Of a DNA stretch of 64,000 nucleotides, positions 52,894 to 61,907 are shown one piece after another. The notes under the pieces are model-generated. The model saw only the letters and a list, made by a program, of their open reading frames with translations, was not told where the DNA came from and did not search any database. The stretch comes from Corallococcus macrosporus (lineage in GTDB: Bacteria > Myxococcota > Myxococcia > Myxococcales > Myxococcaceae): positions 1,028,672-1,092,671 of the forward strand of contig NZ_JAFIMU010000004.1 of the NCBI RefSeq assembly GCF_017302985.1, given 5' to 3'. Made by a program: the position numbers and the translations under genes. How positions within the stretch are numbered: the stretch's first letter is position 1; each line of letters opens with the position of its first letter.

Positions 52894-53044
52894 GATGATC
52901 ACCTCGCTGGGACGCAGCGTGTGCCCAAGGACGGGGCGCGTCAAACGGTTCCGCGATTTGAACGGCGGACGCGCGGGTCGCATCATGCGCGCCACGTCGG
53001 CACAAGCCACCCCATCCCTGTGTCGATGGAATGGAGTGCTTCGC

Positions 53045-54040
53045 ATGTTGCCCCCTTCTTCGTCCCTGCTTCGCAATCTCGTCGTGGGCGCGCTGTGGGT
53101 TGGCGCCCCCCTGCTCGCGGTCAATGACGCGCACGCCGCGCCGCCTCCCCAGGTCAAGAGCTCCGCCCCGGGCTACTACCGGATGATGCTGGGAGACTTC
53201 GAAGTCACCGCGCTGTCCGACGGCACCATGACGCTGCCCATGGACACGCTGCTCACCAACGTCACGGCGGCCCAGCTGAAGACCCAGTTCGCGCACACGG
53301 GGCTCGACCCGAGCCACCTGGAAGGCTCCATCAACGCGTAACTGGTCCACACCGGCGAGCACCTCGTGCTGGTGGACGCCGGTGCCGGCAAGGCCTTTGG
53401 TCCGGACGCGGGCGGACGCCTGCTGAACAGCCTGCGCGCCGCGGGCTACCGCCCCGAGGACATCGACGCGGTGCTGCTGACCCACTTGCATGGAGATCAC
53501 TTCGCCGGCCTGACGGCGGAGGGGAAGGCCGTCTTCCCGAACGCGACCGTCTACGTCGAGAAGAACGAAGCCGACTTCTGGCTCGATGCCTCGAAGGAGA
53601 AGACCGTCCCGGAGGTGTTCCGTCCCTTCTTCCCGCAGGCCGCCGCCGCGTTCGCGCCGTACCTCGCCGCCAACAAGGTGAAGAAGTTCTCGGGCAGCAC
53701 GGAGCTCCTCCCGGGCGTCCGTTCCATCGCCACGCCGGGACACACGCCGGGCCATGCGTTCTACGCCGTCGAGAGCAAGGGCCAGCAGATGCAGTTCTGG
53801 GGCGACCTCATCCACGCGAAGGACGTGCAGTTCCGCTCGCCCGGCGTCACCATCAAGTTCGACCTCGATTCCGCGGCCGCTGCCCGCCAGCGGCTCAAGG
53901 CGATGACCGACGCGGCCGCGAAGGGCTACTACGTGGGCGCGTCGCACATCTCCTTCCCGGGCATCGGGCACGTCGTGCCGGAGGGCAAGGCCTTCACGTG
54001 GCTGCCGGCGAACTACAGCGTCGCCGGCCTCAAGCCCTGA
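53045..54040 (+). pseudogene. MBL-fold metallo-hydrolase (methyl parathion hydrolase-like), interrupted by an in-frame TAA
   Basis: The frame starts at ATG 53045 (GGAG upstream; signal peptide ending DAHAAPPP) and runs to TGA at 54040, but has one TAA at 53339-53341, codon 99. Sequence on both sides stays in one frame and belongs to one protein: APGYYRMMLGDFEVTALSDG before, and LVDAGAGKAFG, THLHGDHFAGL (the HxHxDH zinc motif, near codon 148), TPGHTPGHAFY and GDLIHAKDVQF after. The broken codon falls in the family's conserved INA(Y/F)LV segment, so TAC to TAA is the simplest change. Family members hydrolyse lactones or organophosphate esters in the periplasm. A second product starting at 53366 would lack part of the fold. 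A sequencing error or recent loss are both possible. Confidence 0.85.
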
Positions 54041-54052
54041 GCTGAAGCCGAG

Positions 54053-54080
54053 CCGGTGCAGGCCGTCCGCCCTGCACCGG
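54053..54080 (+). terminator. hairpin after MBL-fold gene
   Basis: A perfect 10-base inverted repeat, CCGGTGCAGG (54053-54062) and CCTGCACCGG (54071-54080), with an 8-base loop, begins 12 bases after the stop at 54040. Confidence 0.7.
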
Positions 54081-54094
54081 TCCAGGGCCAGCGT

Positions 54095-54167
54095 TTGACA
54101 GGAAGATTCCAATGCAGGCAGTTAAGTCTGATTATTATTGACTTGCGGTTTTTGGCGCTCGCAATGT
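54095..54167 (+). promoter_or_regulatory. AT-rich candidate promoter of the GH18-like gene
   Basis: A locally AT-rich stretch in otherwise GC-rich DNA contains TTGACA at 54095-54100 and TTGACT at 54138-54143, both good -35 sequences. The matching -10 boxes are poor (best candidate CAATGT, 54162-54167). The gene start is at 54205. Confidence 0.35.
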
Positions 54168-54204
54168 CTCTCCGTCGCCAGGGTTGGCGACAGGGGAGCA
54201 CACC

Positions 54205-55776
54205 ATGCCGAAGTCGAAGCAACTCGCGTCCTGCCTTGCCCTTGCCCTGGCCGCGTCCGCACCGGCGGCCCTCGCGGATTCGGCCATCTACGGTGGAGGC
54301 CCGTTCTATTCCGGCGGCACCGCCGTGATGAACGACCTGCGCGGCTCGGGGTTCACCACGGTGATCCTCTGGAGCTTCCACATCGAGGACAACGGCGACC
54401 TCGTCTACAACGACATCCCGGTGGTCCGGAACGGCGCCTATATCGGCGACCCGGCGTGGCCCACGCGGCTGGCCTCGCTCAAGACCGCGCCCACGTCTGT
54501 CAATCGCATCGAGGTGTCCATCGGCGCCTGGAGCGTCCCCGACTTCGAGCGCATGGCCCGGCTGGTCAACGGCACCGCCGCGGGCTGCGGCAGCACCCTC
54601 GTCTGCGGCACGGGCACCAACAGCATCCTGTACCGCAACTTCCAGGCGCTGAAGACCGCCACCGGCGCCACCGCGGTCAACTTCGACGACGAGAGCGCGT
54701 ACGACCTCGCCCCGACCACCCAGTTCGGGCAGATGCTCATGGGCCAGGGCTACAAGATCACCTTCGCGCCCTACACCAACCAGACCTTCTGGCGGAGCCT
54801 CAAGGACAACCTCGGCAGCGCGGTCGACGGCATCTACCTGCAGGTGTACGACGGCGGCGCCGGCAACAACCCGGCGAGCTGGAACACCGCGATGGGCATG
54901 ACCGTGGACCCGGGCCTGTGGTCGCGCCACGGCTCAGGCTGCGCCAGCGGTGACAGCCCGGCCACGGTGCAGAGCAAGATGACCCACTGGAAGAGCACCG
55001 CCGGCATCAACGGCGGCTTCATCTGGTTGTACGACGACATCCAGGCGTGCTCGGCGCAGGGCACGAGCGCGCAGTACGCGGCGGCAATCAACACCGCGGT
55101 CAGCGGCAACACCCCGCCGGTGGCCAACTTCGGCGTCACCGTGAGCGGGCTGACCGCGACCTTCAGCGACGCCTCCACCGACAGCGACGGCAGCATCGCC
55201 TCGCGCAGCTGGAGCTTCGGCGACGGCAGCGGTTCGACCGCCACCAACCCCAGCCATGTCTATGCCAGCGGCGGCAACTACACCGTCAGCCTGACCGTGA
55301 CGGACAACGGCGGCGCCAGCCACACCAAGACGCAGACCGTCTCCGTCGGCGCCGGCTTCGTCAACCTGGCGCTGAACAAGCCGGCGACCGGCTCCACCGC
55401 CTGCAACAGCAGCGAGACGCCGGCGAAGGCGGTCAACGGGAGCGTCTCCGGCGGCACGACCGACAAGTTCTGCTCGTTGGCCTCGGGGGCCTGGCTGCAG
55501 GTGGATCTCGGCTCGGCGCAGACGGTGAGCAGCTTCGTCGTCAAGCACGCCGGCGCTGGCGGTGAATCAACCACCTGGAACACCCGGGCCTTCACCATCC
55601 AGACCTCCACCAACGGCACGGCCTGGAGCACCCCGGTGACGGTGACCAACAACACCGCCAGCACCTCGATCCACGCCATCAGCGCCACCTTGGCGCGCTA
55701 CCTCAAGCTCAACGTCACCACCGCGTCCCAGAACGGAGACCCGGCGACGCGCATCTACGAGTTCGAGGTGCGCTGA
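54205..55776 (+). CDS. secreted GH18-like glycoside hydrolase with PKD and F5/8-type C (discoidin) domains
   Basis: ATG at 54205 has AGGGGAG six bases upstream and begins a signal peptide (LALALAASAPAALA); a TTG at 54184 in the same frame is less likely. The product has 523 residues. Residues about 26-300 look like a GH18 TIM barrel: strand 3 RIEVSIGAW parallels SIGGW of chitinases and strand 4 AVNFDDES parallels the DxDxE motif, with Glu163 as probable catalytic acid; GGFIWLYDD would be strand 8. Residues about 303-382 are a PKD domain (SWSFGDGSG, YTVSLTVTD). Residues about 386-523 are a discoidin-type binding domain (NLALNKPATGST, WLQVDLGSAQTV, YLKLNV). It probably attacks chitin, peptidoglycan-type or related glycans outside the cell. 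Substrate is inferred. Confidence 0.83.
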   Translation: MPKSKQLASCLALALAASAPAALADSAIYGGGPFYSGGTAVMNDLRGSGFTTVILWSFHIEDNGDLVYNDIPVVRNGAYIGDPAWPTRLASLKTAPTSVNRIEVSIGAWSVPDFERMARLVNGTAAGCGSTLVCGTGTNSILYRNFQALKTATGATAVNFDDESAYDLAPTTQFGQMLMGQGYKITFAPYTNQTFWRSLKDNLGSAVDGIYLQVYDGGAGNNPASWNTAMGMTVDPGLWSRHGSGCASGDSPATVQSKMTHWKSTAGINGGFIWLYDDIQACSAQGTSAQYAAAINTAVSGNTPPVANFGVTVSGLTATFSDASTDSDGSIASRSWSFGDGSGSTATNPSHVYASGGNYTVSLTVTDNGGASHTKTQTVSVGAGFVNLALNKPATGSTACNSSETPAKAVNGSVSGGTTDKFCSLASGAWLQVDLGSAQTVSSFVVKHAGAGGESTTWNTRAFTIQTSTNGTAWSTPVTVTNNTASTSIHAISATLARYLKLNVTTASQNGDPATRIYEFEVR

Positions 55777-55784
55777 CCCCGCCG

Positions 55785-56819
55785 CTACGGCTGGGGAACC
55801 CCCAGCCCGTAGGCCTTGCGGATGGCCTGGGCACAGGCGCGGGACTTCTCGCCCTCCTCGTCACCGAAGAGCTGTCGATTGCGCGCCAGGACCATGTACT
55901 GGGTCCTGGCGGCATTCACCCAGGGATAGAAGCCGAACGCTCCCGGGGAGGAGTGACCCGTCACGGTCCACGCCCCGTTGCGCACCTCTCCCTCGATCCA
56001 GTGCCCCAGGCCGTAATACGCCTCGCCCCCCGACCACGGCGTGGAGGACACGCCGGGGCCTCCCGGCCAGGCCGGAACGGCGTCCACGGTCAGCAGGGAG
56101 GACAGCACGTACTGGTCGTTGATCAGCTTCGTCAGGAAGACGCGGTACTGGGCCGCGCTGGCGGAGAAACCCCCGGCCACGGCGACGTCGCTGTCGGACT
56201 CCGGCAGGGTCGTCCCCAGCTTGTTGTTGAGCCAATCCATGACGCTCAGCAGCCCCGTGCCCTTCCTCGCGCCGATGTCATCCAGGGCCAGCTTCTGCAT
56301 GTGGCCACCGTCGTAGAAGAACCGGCCGTTCTGGAGCAGGCGGTAGGAGACGTCCTTGTAGGCGGGGCCGTAGCACTCCGAGACCGTCGTGCCGGCATCG
56401 CCACACAAGGTCCTGCGCTCGTCGACGTAGCCGCTGGTGAAGTTGAGCCGCTTCTTCTCGTCCGGGGTGAGGTTCGCGTATCCCCGCGACTGCACGTAGG
56501 CCCCCGCGTACAGCCACTTGCTCGCGGACGCGATGGGCATCACGGTCGTCGCCGTCACGCCGCCGCCTCGCGGGATGGCGTAGACCGGCCCGGTGCCATC
56601 GCCAATCTCCCAGTAGAAGTTCCCGAGCGGCGTGCAGCTCGCGGAGGTGTTGGCCGTGGTCAGCGCCGCCTGTTCGCCCGCCGTGAGGGCCGCCTGGGAC
56701 GTGGCCACAGGCTCGCCTTCGACCGGGGCGAAGGCGTCCTCCGCGCTGCCGCAGCCGATGAGTCCCAGGGCCAGCAGCCCGTACGCCGAGATGAACGTCG
56801 TCCTTCCGTGTTGCTTCAT
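55785..56819 (-). CDS. lipoprotein with SxxK motif, serine beta-lactamase-like
   Basis: A 344-residue protein with GGAGG eight bases before the ATG and a lipoprotein signal (lipobox LIGC, Cys23). Residues 98-101 (S-A-S-K) in PIASASKWLY match the SxxK active site of serine beta-lactamases and DD-peptidases, and HSSPGAFGFYPW near residue 290 could replace the KTG/HxG motif. The YxN element is not obvious; candidates include QYRVF. Two Cys pairs (SCTPLG, TLCGDAG, SECYG, SRACAQ) suggest disulfides. Only a distant relative of the family, so enzyme activity is uncertain; it may bind rather than cut. The neighbouring GH18-like gene is convergent, 8 bases away. Confidence 0.75.
   Translation of the reverse strand: MKQHGRTTFISAYGLLALGLIGCGSAEDAFAPVEGEPVATSQAALTAGEQAALTTANTSASCTPLGNFYWEIGDGTGPVYAIPRGGGVTATTVMPIASASKWLYAGAYVQSRGYANLTPDEKKRLNFTSGYVDERRTLCGDAGTTVSECYGPAYKDVSYRLLQNGRFFYDGGHMQKLALDDIGARKGTGLLSVMDWLNNKLGTTLPESDSDVAVAGGFSASAAQYRVFLTKLINDQYVLSSLLTVDAVPAWPGGPGVSSTPWSGGEAYYGLGHWIEGEVRNGAWTVTGHSSPGAFGFYPWVNAARTQYMVLARNRQLFGDEEGEKSRACAQAIRKAYGLGVPQP
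55786..55811 (+). terminator. hairpin after GH18-like gene, inside 3' end of opposite gene
   Basis: GGCTGGGG (55789-55796), loop AAC, CCCCAGCC (55800-55807), extended by TAC/GTA with one bulge, starts ten bases after the plus-strand stop. It lies in the last codons of the convergent minus-strand gene, whose stop is at 55785. Confidence 0.55.
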
Positions 56820-56879
56820 GGGGAGTTCCTCCAGGAAAGGCCCCTGTGAACCCGGGAAGCGTCCGGACGTCGCGCGACG

Positions 56880-58115
56880 CTACTTCGCGGGCGGGCGTTC
56901 CGAGGAGACGGGCACCGGGCGCAGGGGCTCGGCCTTGTAGGCCGACCAGGACAGTGACACCTCCGTGCCCGTCGCGTCACGACCGTGGAGGAAGTCGATG
57001 ACCTGCTTCACCTCCGGCCGCACGTCGGAGCGCGGCACGGTGACGTGGCCCCGGAAGCCTCCCCGTCCCAGCTCCTCCTCCACGGTGACGACCTCGCGCC
57101 ACGCACCCGTGCGGGTGTCCACCTGATCGTCCCACGTCACCGTGAGGCGCTCCACGCGCTCCCAGGTGATGGCCCCGCCTTCCGGCACGTCGACCTGGAC
57201 CTGGCTCCTCCAGCCCTCGTTCTCGGGACGTGAGGCCTCGCGCGCCAGTTGGAGGCTCGCCCGGGGGGGCGCATCGGAAGCAGGCGCTCCCCGGACCTGC
57301 ACGAACGCCATCGCGGTCTGCTCGGCGCCAGCGCCACGCGCGGACACCCGCACCGTGTGGACCCGCGCTTCCGGCTCGCCCGTGAAGACATGCGAGGCCG
57401 TGGGCGCTGCTGTCGCGGTGATGCGTCCATCCCCGAAGTCCCAGGTGTAGGCAGTGGCGGGGTGGGGTGACACCGCACGGAAGGCGAAGGCCGTGGGGCC
57501 CTGCTGCGTGACTTCGATGCGAAGCGCGCGGGCCTGCTCCTCGTCACCGCACGCGCGCACGTCGATGCTGGCGGCCTGCTCGGCCAGTACCCCGACGCGA
57601 CGGCCACCCAGGTCCTTGCAGAGCTGGAAGCGCACGAAGTACCGGCCGGGCGTCGCCGGTGCACGCCAGGGAAGGCGGGTGCCGGGTTGCAGCTCCGCGC
57701 CCGTCTCCGTCCCCGGCCACACCCAGCGCGAGACGGCGTCCGGTTCGGCCGTGCCTCCCACGCGAGCGGACAACGTCATCAGCTCTCCCGTGCACACCCA
57801 CGGGCGGTCCGTGTCGATCCCCTCGATGACGGCGGTCGAGGTCAGCACCACCCGCTCCTCGTTGAGCGCGGCGGAGAGGGCCTCTCCCGTCGCGGCGGGT
57901 GGAATGCGCCCGGGGGCGGGGGGCTGCGATGGCGCGGCCCGCTCGATGGGCGCCGGCGCCTCGCGCACGGGGGGCACTTCCTCGGCGGCCGGGACCGCCG
58001 GAGGCACGTCCTCCCGGGCCCGTCCGAAGAGCAGGAGGCCGCCAATCATCAGCAGCACCAGCACACCGCCGGCCTGCTTCCCATGGTCACGGCCTCCAGG
58101 GGTCCCGGGGGACAT
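56880..58115 (-). CDS. single-pass membrane protein with PKD-like domain
   Basis: The start at 58115 is five bases after the stop of the upstream gene, so the pair is an operon with probable translational coupling; there is no strong ribosome site. The 411-residue product has a short cytoplasmic start, one transmembrane helix (GVLVLLMIGGLLLFG, about residues 17-32), and then a long Pro/Ala-rich spacer. The exported part contains a bacterial Ig-like segment (WVCTGELMTLSARVGG, YFVRFQLC) and a PKD domain (YTWDFGDG, SHVFTGEPE), followed by a less clear beta domain. Such proteins usually act as surface or periplasmic scaffolds. The family has no assigned role known to me. Confidence 0.78.
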   Translation of the reverse strand: MSPGTPGGRDHGKQAGGVLVLLMIGGLLLFGRAREDVPPAVPAAEEVPPVREAPAPIERAAPSQPPAPGRIPPAATGEALSAALNEERVVLTSTAVIEGIDTDRPWVCTGELMTLSARVGGTAEPDAVSRWVWPGTETGAELQPGTRLPWRAPATPGRYFVRFQLCKDLGGRRVGVLAEQAASIDVRACGDEEQARALRIEVTQQGPTAFAFRAVSPHPATAYTWDFGDGRITATAAPTASHVFTGEPEARVHTVRVSARGAGAEQTAMAFVQVRGAPASDAPPRASLQLAREASRPENEGWRSQVQVDVPEGGAITWERVERLTVTWDDQVDTRTGAWREVVTVEEELGRGGFRGHVTVPRSDVRPEVKQVIDFLHGRDATGTEVSLSWSAYKAEPLRPVPVSSERPPAK

Positions 58116-58120
58116 GCGCG

Positions 58121-58924
58121 TCAGAAGCCGAAGTCGTTGAGGTGGCGCCGGTAGCCCTGGGAGTTGGGCCGGTACCACTGGTCATCCCAGCCCGTGAACT
58201 CCACGTCGTCGAGCAGCCGCTCCGTCTTCCCGTTGAGCACGACCGCGTTGATGAGCTGCACGGCCGTGGAGCCCACGTTGCGCGAAGCGAGCTTGTTCGG
58301 GGTGGTGTCCAGGTATTGCGCCGTCGTGCGGCTGCAATAGTCCTGGGAGAAGCATCCCTTGTCGCACGTGGAGAGCGTGTTGTAGGCGGCGTGCTTGTCC
58401 TCGGCCATGTAGAGGACCGGCCACCCGCGATAGCCATTGCGTGAATCGCTCAGGTCGTACTCGAGCTGATCAAACGCATACCAGGCCGACGAGTCACACG
58501 CGCTCTTGCGGTGCGCGGACAGATAGGCCTGGTCGAGGTACCAGCGCCCGCCGGAGTAGTGCACCTCGAAGATCTGGAACTCGGGGTCGCCGTCGTGGCC
58601 GGTGGTGACGCCGGTGTCCTCGAAGAAGGTGTCCAGGTAGAAGATGCGCACGGTGCGTGTGGCGAAGGCCTGGCTCTTGACGGCGTAGTAGGGCCGGCGC
58701 GCCATGCCGCTCTCCCCGCTGTCGAACCAGAACAGCGGCATGAACCACTTCGCCAACTGATACTCGCAGTCATCGTTGAGCCCATCCCGGTCCGCGTCGG
58801 TGCCGGTGCCCCAGCAGTTGTCGCCGTAGGGGATGACGGAGAGGCCATCCGCCCGGGCCACCGGGGCGGACAGTGCGAGGAACAGGCCCAACGACACGAC
58901 GGCGGTGCGAAGACCACGGTTCAT
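58121..58924 (-). CDS. secreted protein with a Ca-binding-type DxDxDG motif
   Basis: ATG at 58924 has GGAG eight bases upstream and starts a signal peptide ([20 protein letters not shown]). The mature 240 or so residues begin with a calcium-type loop ([14 protein letters not shown]) as in thrombospondin type 3 repeats, followed by an aromatic-rich domain ([53 protein letters not shown]) that resembles the VPS62/DUF946-like fold seen in secreted proteins across kingdoms. Six Cys in the second half ([12 protein letters not shown]) suggest disulfides. First gene of a two-gene operon with the membrane protein at 56880-58115. Function unknown; the family assignment is tentative. Confidence 0.75.
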   Translation of the reverse strand: MNRGLRTAVVSLGLFLALSAPVARADGLSVIPYGDNCWGTGTDADRDGLNDDCEYQLAKWFMPLFWFDSGESGMARRPYYAVKSQAFATRTVRIFYLDTFFEDTGVTTGHDGDPEFQIFEVHYSGGRWYLDQAYLSAHRKSACDSSAWYAFDQLEYDLSDSRNGYRGWPVLYMAEDKHAAYNTLSTCDKGCFSQDYCSRTTAQYLDTTPNKLASRNVGSTAVQLINAVVLNGKTERLLDDVEFTGWDDQWYRPNSQGYRRHLNDFGF

Positions 58925-59096
58925 GGAAGCACTCCGGGTGGAACGTCGAGGGAGCCGGGAGGCTACCGCACGATGAATCGTTTCCGTCGCGCAGCCGACG
59001 TTCAAGCTGGACGGCGTGCCTCCCGATGGCGGAAGTTCGGGTACGACTCATCGACTTCACCGAGCCACGCGCAACGGTCGACGCCGCGTTGTGTTG

Positions 59097-61904
59097 ATGT
59101 CCCCACCCACCATGACGCCTGTCCATGGCCGCTCCCCGCGGCGCGCTCCCCGCCTGCTCTCGCAGGTGCTCCGCGTGGGAGGACTTCTCTGCGTTTGCAT
59201 CCTGGCCGCGTGGAACCTCGATGCGCTGGCCCACAGCGTCCCCTTTCCCATCTTCCTCGCGGGAGTCATGGCGGCGGGCTGGTATGGCGGACTGTGGCCC
59301 GCGCTGGCGTTGACGGTCCTCTCGACGCTCACGCTCGACGTCGTGTTCATCCACCCGGTGCACTCGGTGGCCATCTCGAGCCCTGGTGAGGGCGTGCTGC
59401 TGGGGGTCTTCGGCGTCGTGGGCGTGCTCATCAGCACGGCCGCTGGCGCGCTGCATGATGCGCGCAGGCACGCCGAGCAACTGCTGCGGCTCAACGAGGC
59501 GCTCGCGCGGGCCGCCACGCCCACCGACATCGCCGAGGTCGCCCAGGCCCAGGCCCTGACACTCCTCGGTGCATCGCACACCGCACTGTGGGTGATTCCT
59601 GGCGAGGAGGGGACCGAGACCGCGCGTCACGTTCCCGTCCCCAACGCTGGGCTCCCTCCGCCCGAGGTGCTCACCGCCCTGGCCCAGGAGGCCCTGCGCA
59701 CGGGAGCGCTGGTGTGGCCCCGGCGCGGTGCCTCGCGGGGGATCTGCCTGCCGCTGCGCAATCCCAGCCGGATGCTGGGCGCGCTCGCGATGCTCCTGCC
59801 GGAGCGCGCGTCGGGACCCCGGCAGTTCCAGCTCGCGCAGATCCTGGGGGACGCCTGCGCGACCGCGCTGGAGCGGGCCCTGCTCCATGAGCGGTTGCAG
59901 CGCGAACAGCGGCTGCTCGACTCCGTGCTCGGCCAGGCCCCCGTGGGCGTCATCGTCGCCGAGGCGCCCAGCAGCCGGATCCTCCTCTACAACGCGGCCT
60001 CCGAGCGCATCCTGGGCCACCCCGTCATCCCCTCGGCGGACGTGTCGCACTACGCCCGCTACGGCGGCTACCACGCCGACGGCTCCCCCGTGGCCGCGGA
60101 GGAGTACCCCACCGCGCGTGCCCTCCTGAAGGGAGAGCAGGTGCGCGGCGAGGTGATGCGCTACCGCCGCGGTGACGGCCAGAACTCGCTCCTGGAGATC
60201 AGCGCGGCGCCGGTGCGGACCCCCGATGGCGCCATCACGGCCGCCGTCTGCGTGTTCGCGGACGTGACCGAGCGGCAGAACGCCGAACAACGGCTGCGCG
60301 CCAGCGAGGAGCGCTACCGGCAGCTGTTCGAGGCCGCGCCCCAGGTCATCTGGACGAACCAGACGGACGGCGGCAACAGCCAGTTCAACTCGCTCTGGTT
60401 CAAGCTGACGGGACAGACGCAGGAGCAGGCCTCCCATTACGGGTGGCTCAACGCCATCCATCCCGAGGACCGGGCGCGGCTGAAGGCGCAGCGCGAGGAG
60501 GCCATCCGTCAGGAGCAGGCGTATGCCATTGATTTCCGCCTGAGGATGGCGGACGGCGGGTACCGGTGGCAGGTGGGGCGCGTGGTGCCCCTTTACGACG
60601 CTGGCGGCAAGCTCGAAGGCTGGCTGGGGGCCGCCATCGACGTCCACGAACGCAGGCGGTCGGAGTCCGTACAGCGCTTCCTCGCGGAGGCGAGCGCCAC
60701 CCTGTCCCGCTCGCTCGACGAGCGCGAGACGATCGAGCAGGCCACCCGGCTGATGGTGCCGGAGCTCGCCGACTGGTCCATCGTGGACCTCGCTTCACCT
60801 GACGGCCTGGAGCGCGCGGCGGTGTTCCACCCGGATCCCAACGCCGCCCCGGCGGTGGAGATCATCCGCCGCCACCGTCCGCGTCCGGAGTCCCCCAGCC
60901 CCGTGCTGGAGGTCTTCCGCACCGGTGAGGTGAAGCTCGTGGAGCGGTTCGGCGACGAGGACTACCGGGCCACGGTGTCGTCGGAAGACCACTTGAGCGC
61001 GGTGCGCGCGCTGGCACCGCACTCCCTGCTGGTGGTTCCGCTGGTGGCCCGGGAGCGCCTGCTGGGCGTCATCACGCTGCTGCGCGGCGGGACTCGCGAG
61101 CGCTTCACGGAGGAGGAGCAGGTGCTGGCGCGGAACTTCAGCCAGCGCTGCGCCCTGGCCATCGACAATGCCCGCCTCCTCACGGAGCTGAAGCGCTCCC
61201 TCCGGACCCGGGACGACTTCCTGTCGTCGGTGAGCCACGACCTGCGCAACCCGCTGTCGGTCATCACGATGCGCGCGGCGAGCCTGCGTGCGGAGCTGGC
61301 CCAGCGAGGGAGCATCGCGCCCGAGCGCCTCACGACCGCGACGACGCGCATCCTGTGGGCCGCCGAGGAGATGAACTCGATGGTCGAGAGCCTGCTCGAC
61401 CTGGTGCGCAGTGAGATGGGCGAGCGCCCGAACCTGCGGCGCACCGAGGTGGACGTGGGCGAGCTTGCCCGCGGCGTCATCGTGGATCAGCAGCAGGCCG
61501 CGCAGCGCCACACCTTCCAGCTCCACACCCCCGAGACGCCGGTGATGGCCTCGCTGGACGAGATCCGCGTGCGGCGCGTCGTGCGCAACCTGCTGCTCAA
61601 CGCGGTGAAGTACAGCCCCGAGGGGAGCAACATCGAGGTGCTCGTCCAGCAGTGCGAGGCGGAAGGCAGGGGCTGGGCCGTCATCGAGGTCCGGGACCGG
61701 GGCATCGGCATCCCCGCCGGCGACCTGCCGCACCTGTTCGAGCGCTTCCACCGGGGCGAGAACGTCGTGGGGCGCATTCCCGGCACGGGCCTGGGCCTGT
61801 TCGGCGCCCGGCAGTTGGTGGAGCAGCACGGAGGCCGCATCACCGTGACGAGCGTGGAAGGGCAGGGCAGCTCCTTCCGGGTGTGGCTGCCCCAGCGGCA
61901 GTGA
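59097..61904 (+). CDS. multi-sensor hybrid-free histidine kinase (DUF4118-GAF-PAS-PAS-GAF-HisKA-HATPase)
   Basis: About 935 residues. Residues 20-110 hold four hydrophobic helices of the KdpD-type DUF4118 domain (HSVPFPIFLAGVMAAGWYGG). Then GAF (about 130-262), PAS (about 270-395), PAS/PAC (about 400-525; RYRQLFEAAPQVIWTN), GAF (about 525-690), HisKA with His714 in SSVSHDLRNPLSV, and an HATPase domain with N box (RNLLLNAVKYSP), G1 (DRGIGIPAGDL) and G2 (GTGLGLFG). It phosphorylates a response regulator in reply to an unknown signal. No receiver domain is fused and none lies next door, so it is an orphan kinase. The start is uncertain: ATG at 59097 or 59112, neither with a good ribosome site. 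Confidence 0.92.
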   Translation: MSPPTMTPVHGRSPRRAPRLLSQVLRVGGLLCVCILAAWNLDALAHSVPFPIFLAGVMAAGWYGGLWPALALTVLSTLTLDVVFIHPVHSVAISSPGEGVLLGVFGVVGVLISTAAGALHDARRHAEQLLRLNEALARAATPTDIAEVAQAQALTLLGASHTALWVIPGEEGTETARHVPVPNAGLPPPEVLTALAQEALRTGALVWPRRGASRGICLPLRNPSRMLGALAMLLPERASGPRQFQLAQILGDACATALERALLHERLQREQRLLDSVLGQAPVGVIVAEAPSSRILLYNAASERILGHPVIPSADVSHYARYGGYHADGSPVAAEEYPTARALLKGEQVRGEVMRYRRGDGQNSLLEISAAPVRTPDGAITAAVCVFADVTERQNAEQRLRASEERYRQLFEAAPQVIWTNQTDGGNSQFNSLWFKLTGQTQEQASHYGWLNAIHPEDRARLKAQREEAIRQEQAYAIDFRLRMADGGYRWQVGRVVPLYDAGGKLEGWLGAAIDVHERRRSESVQRFLAEASATLSRSLDERETIEQATRLMVPELADWSIVDLASPDGLERAAVFHPDPNAAPAVEIIRRHRPRPESPSPVLEVFRTGEVKLVERFGDEDYRATVSSEDHLSAVRALAPHSLLVVPLVARERLLGVITLLRGGTRERFTEEEQVLARNFSQRCALAIDNARLLTELKRSLRTRDDFLSSVSHDLRNPLSVITMRAASLRAELAQRGSIAPERLTTATTRILWAAEEMNSMVESLLDLVRSEMGERPNLRRTEVDVGELARGVIVDQQQAAQRHTFQLHTPETPVMASLDEIRVRRVVRNLLLNAVKYSPEGSNIEVLVQQCEAEGRGWAVIEVRDRGIGIPAGDLPHLFERFHRGENVVGRIPGTGLGLFGARQLVEQHGGRITVTSVEGQGSSFRVWLPQRQ

Positions 61905-61907
61905 CGC

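Noticed and set aside
53366..54040. Separate MBL-fold gene starting with GTG at 53366
   Set aside because: It is in the same frame as the upstream part, lacks a ribosome site and would miss the first part of the fold; a nonsense-interrupted gene is the better reading.
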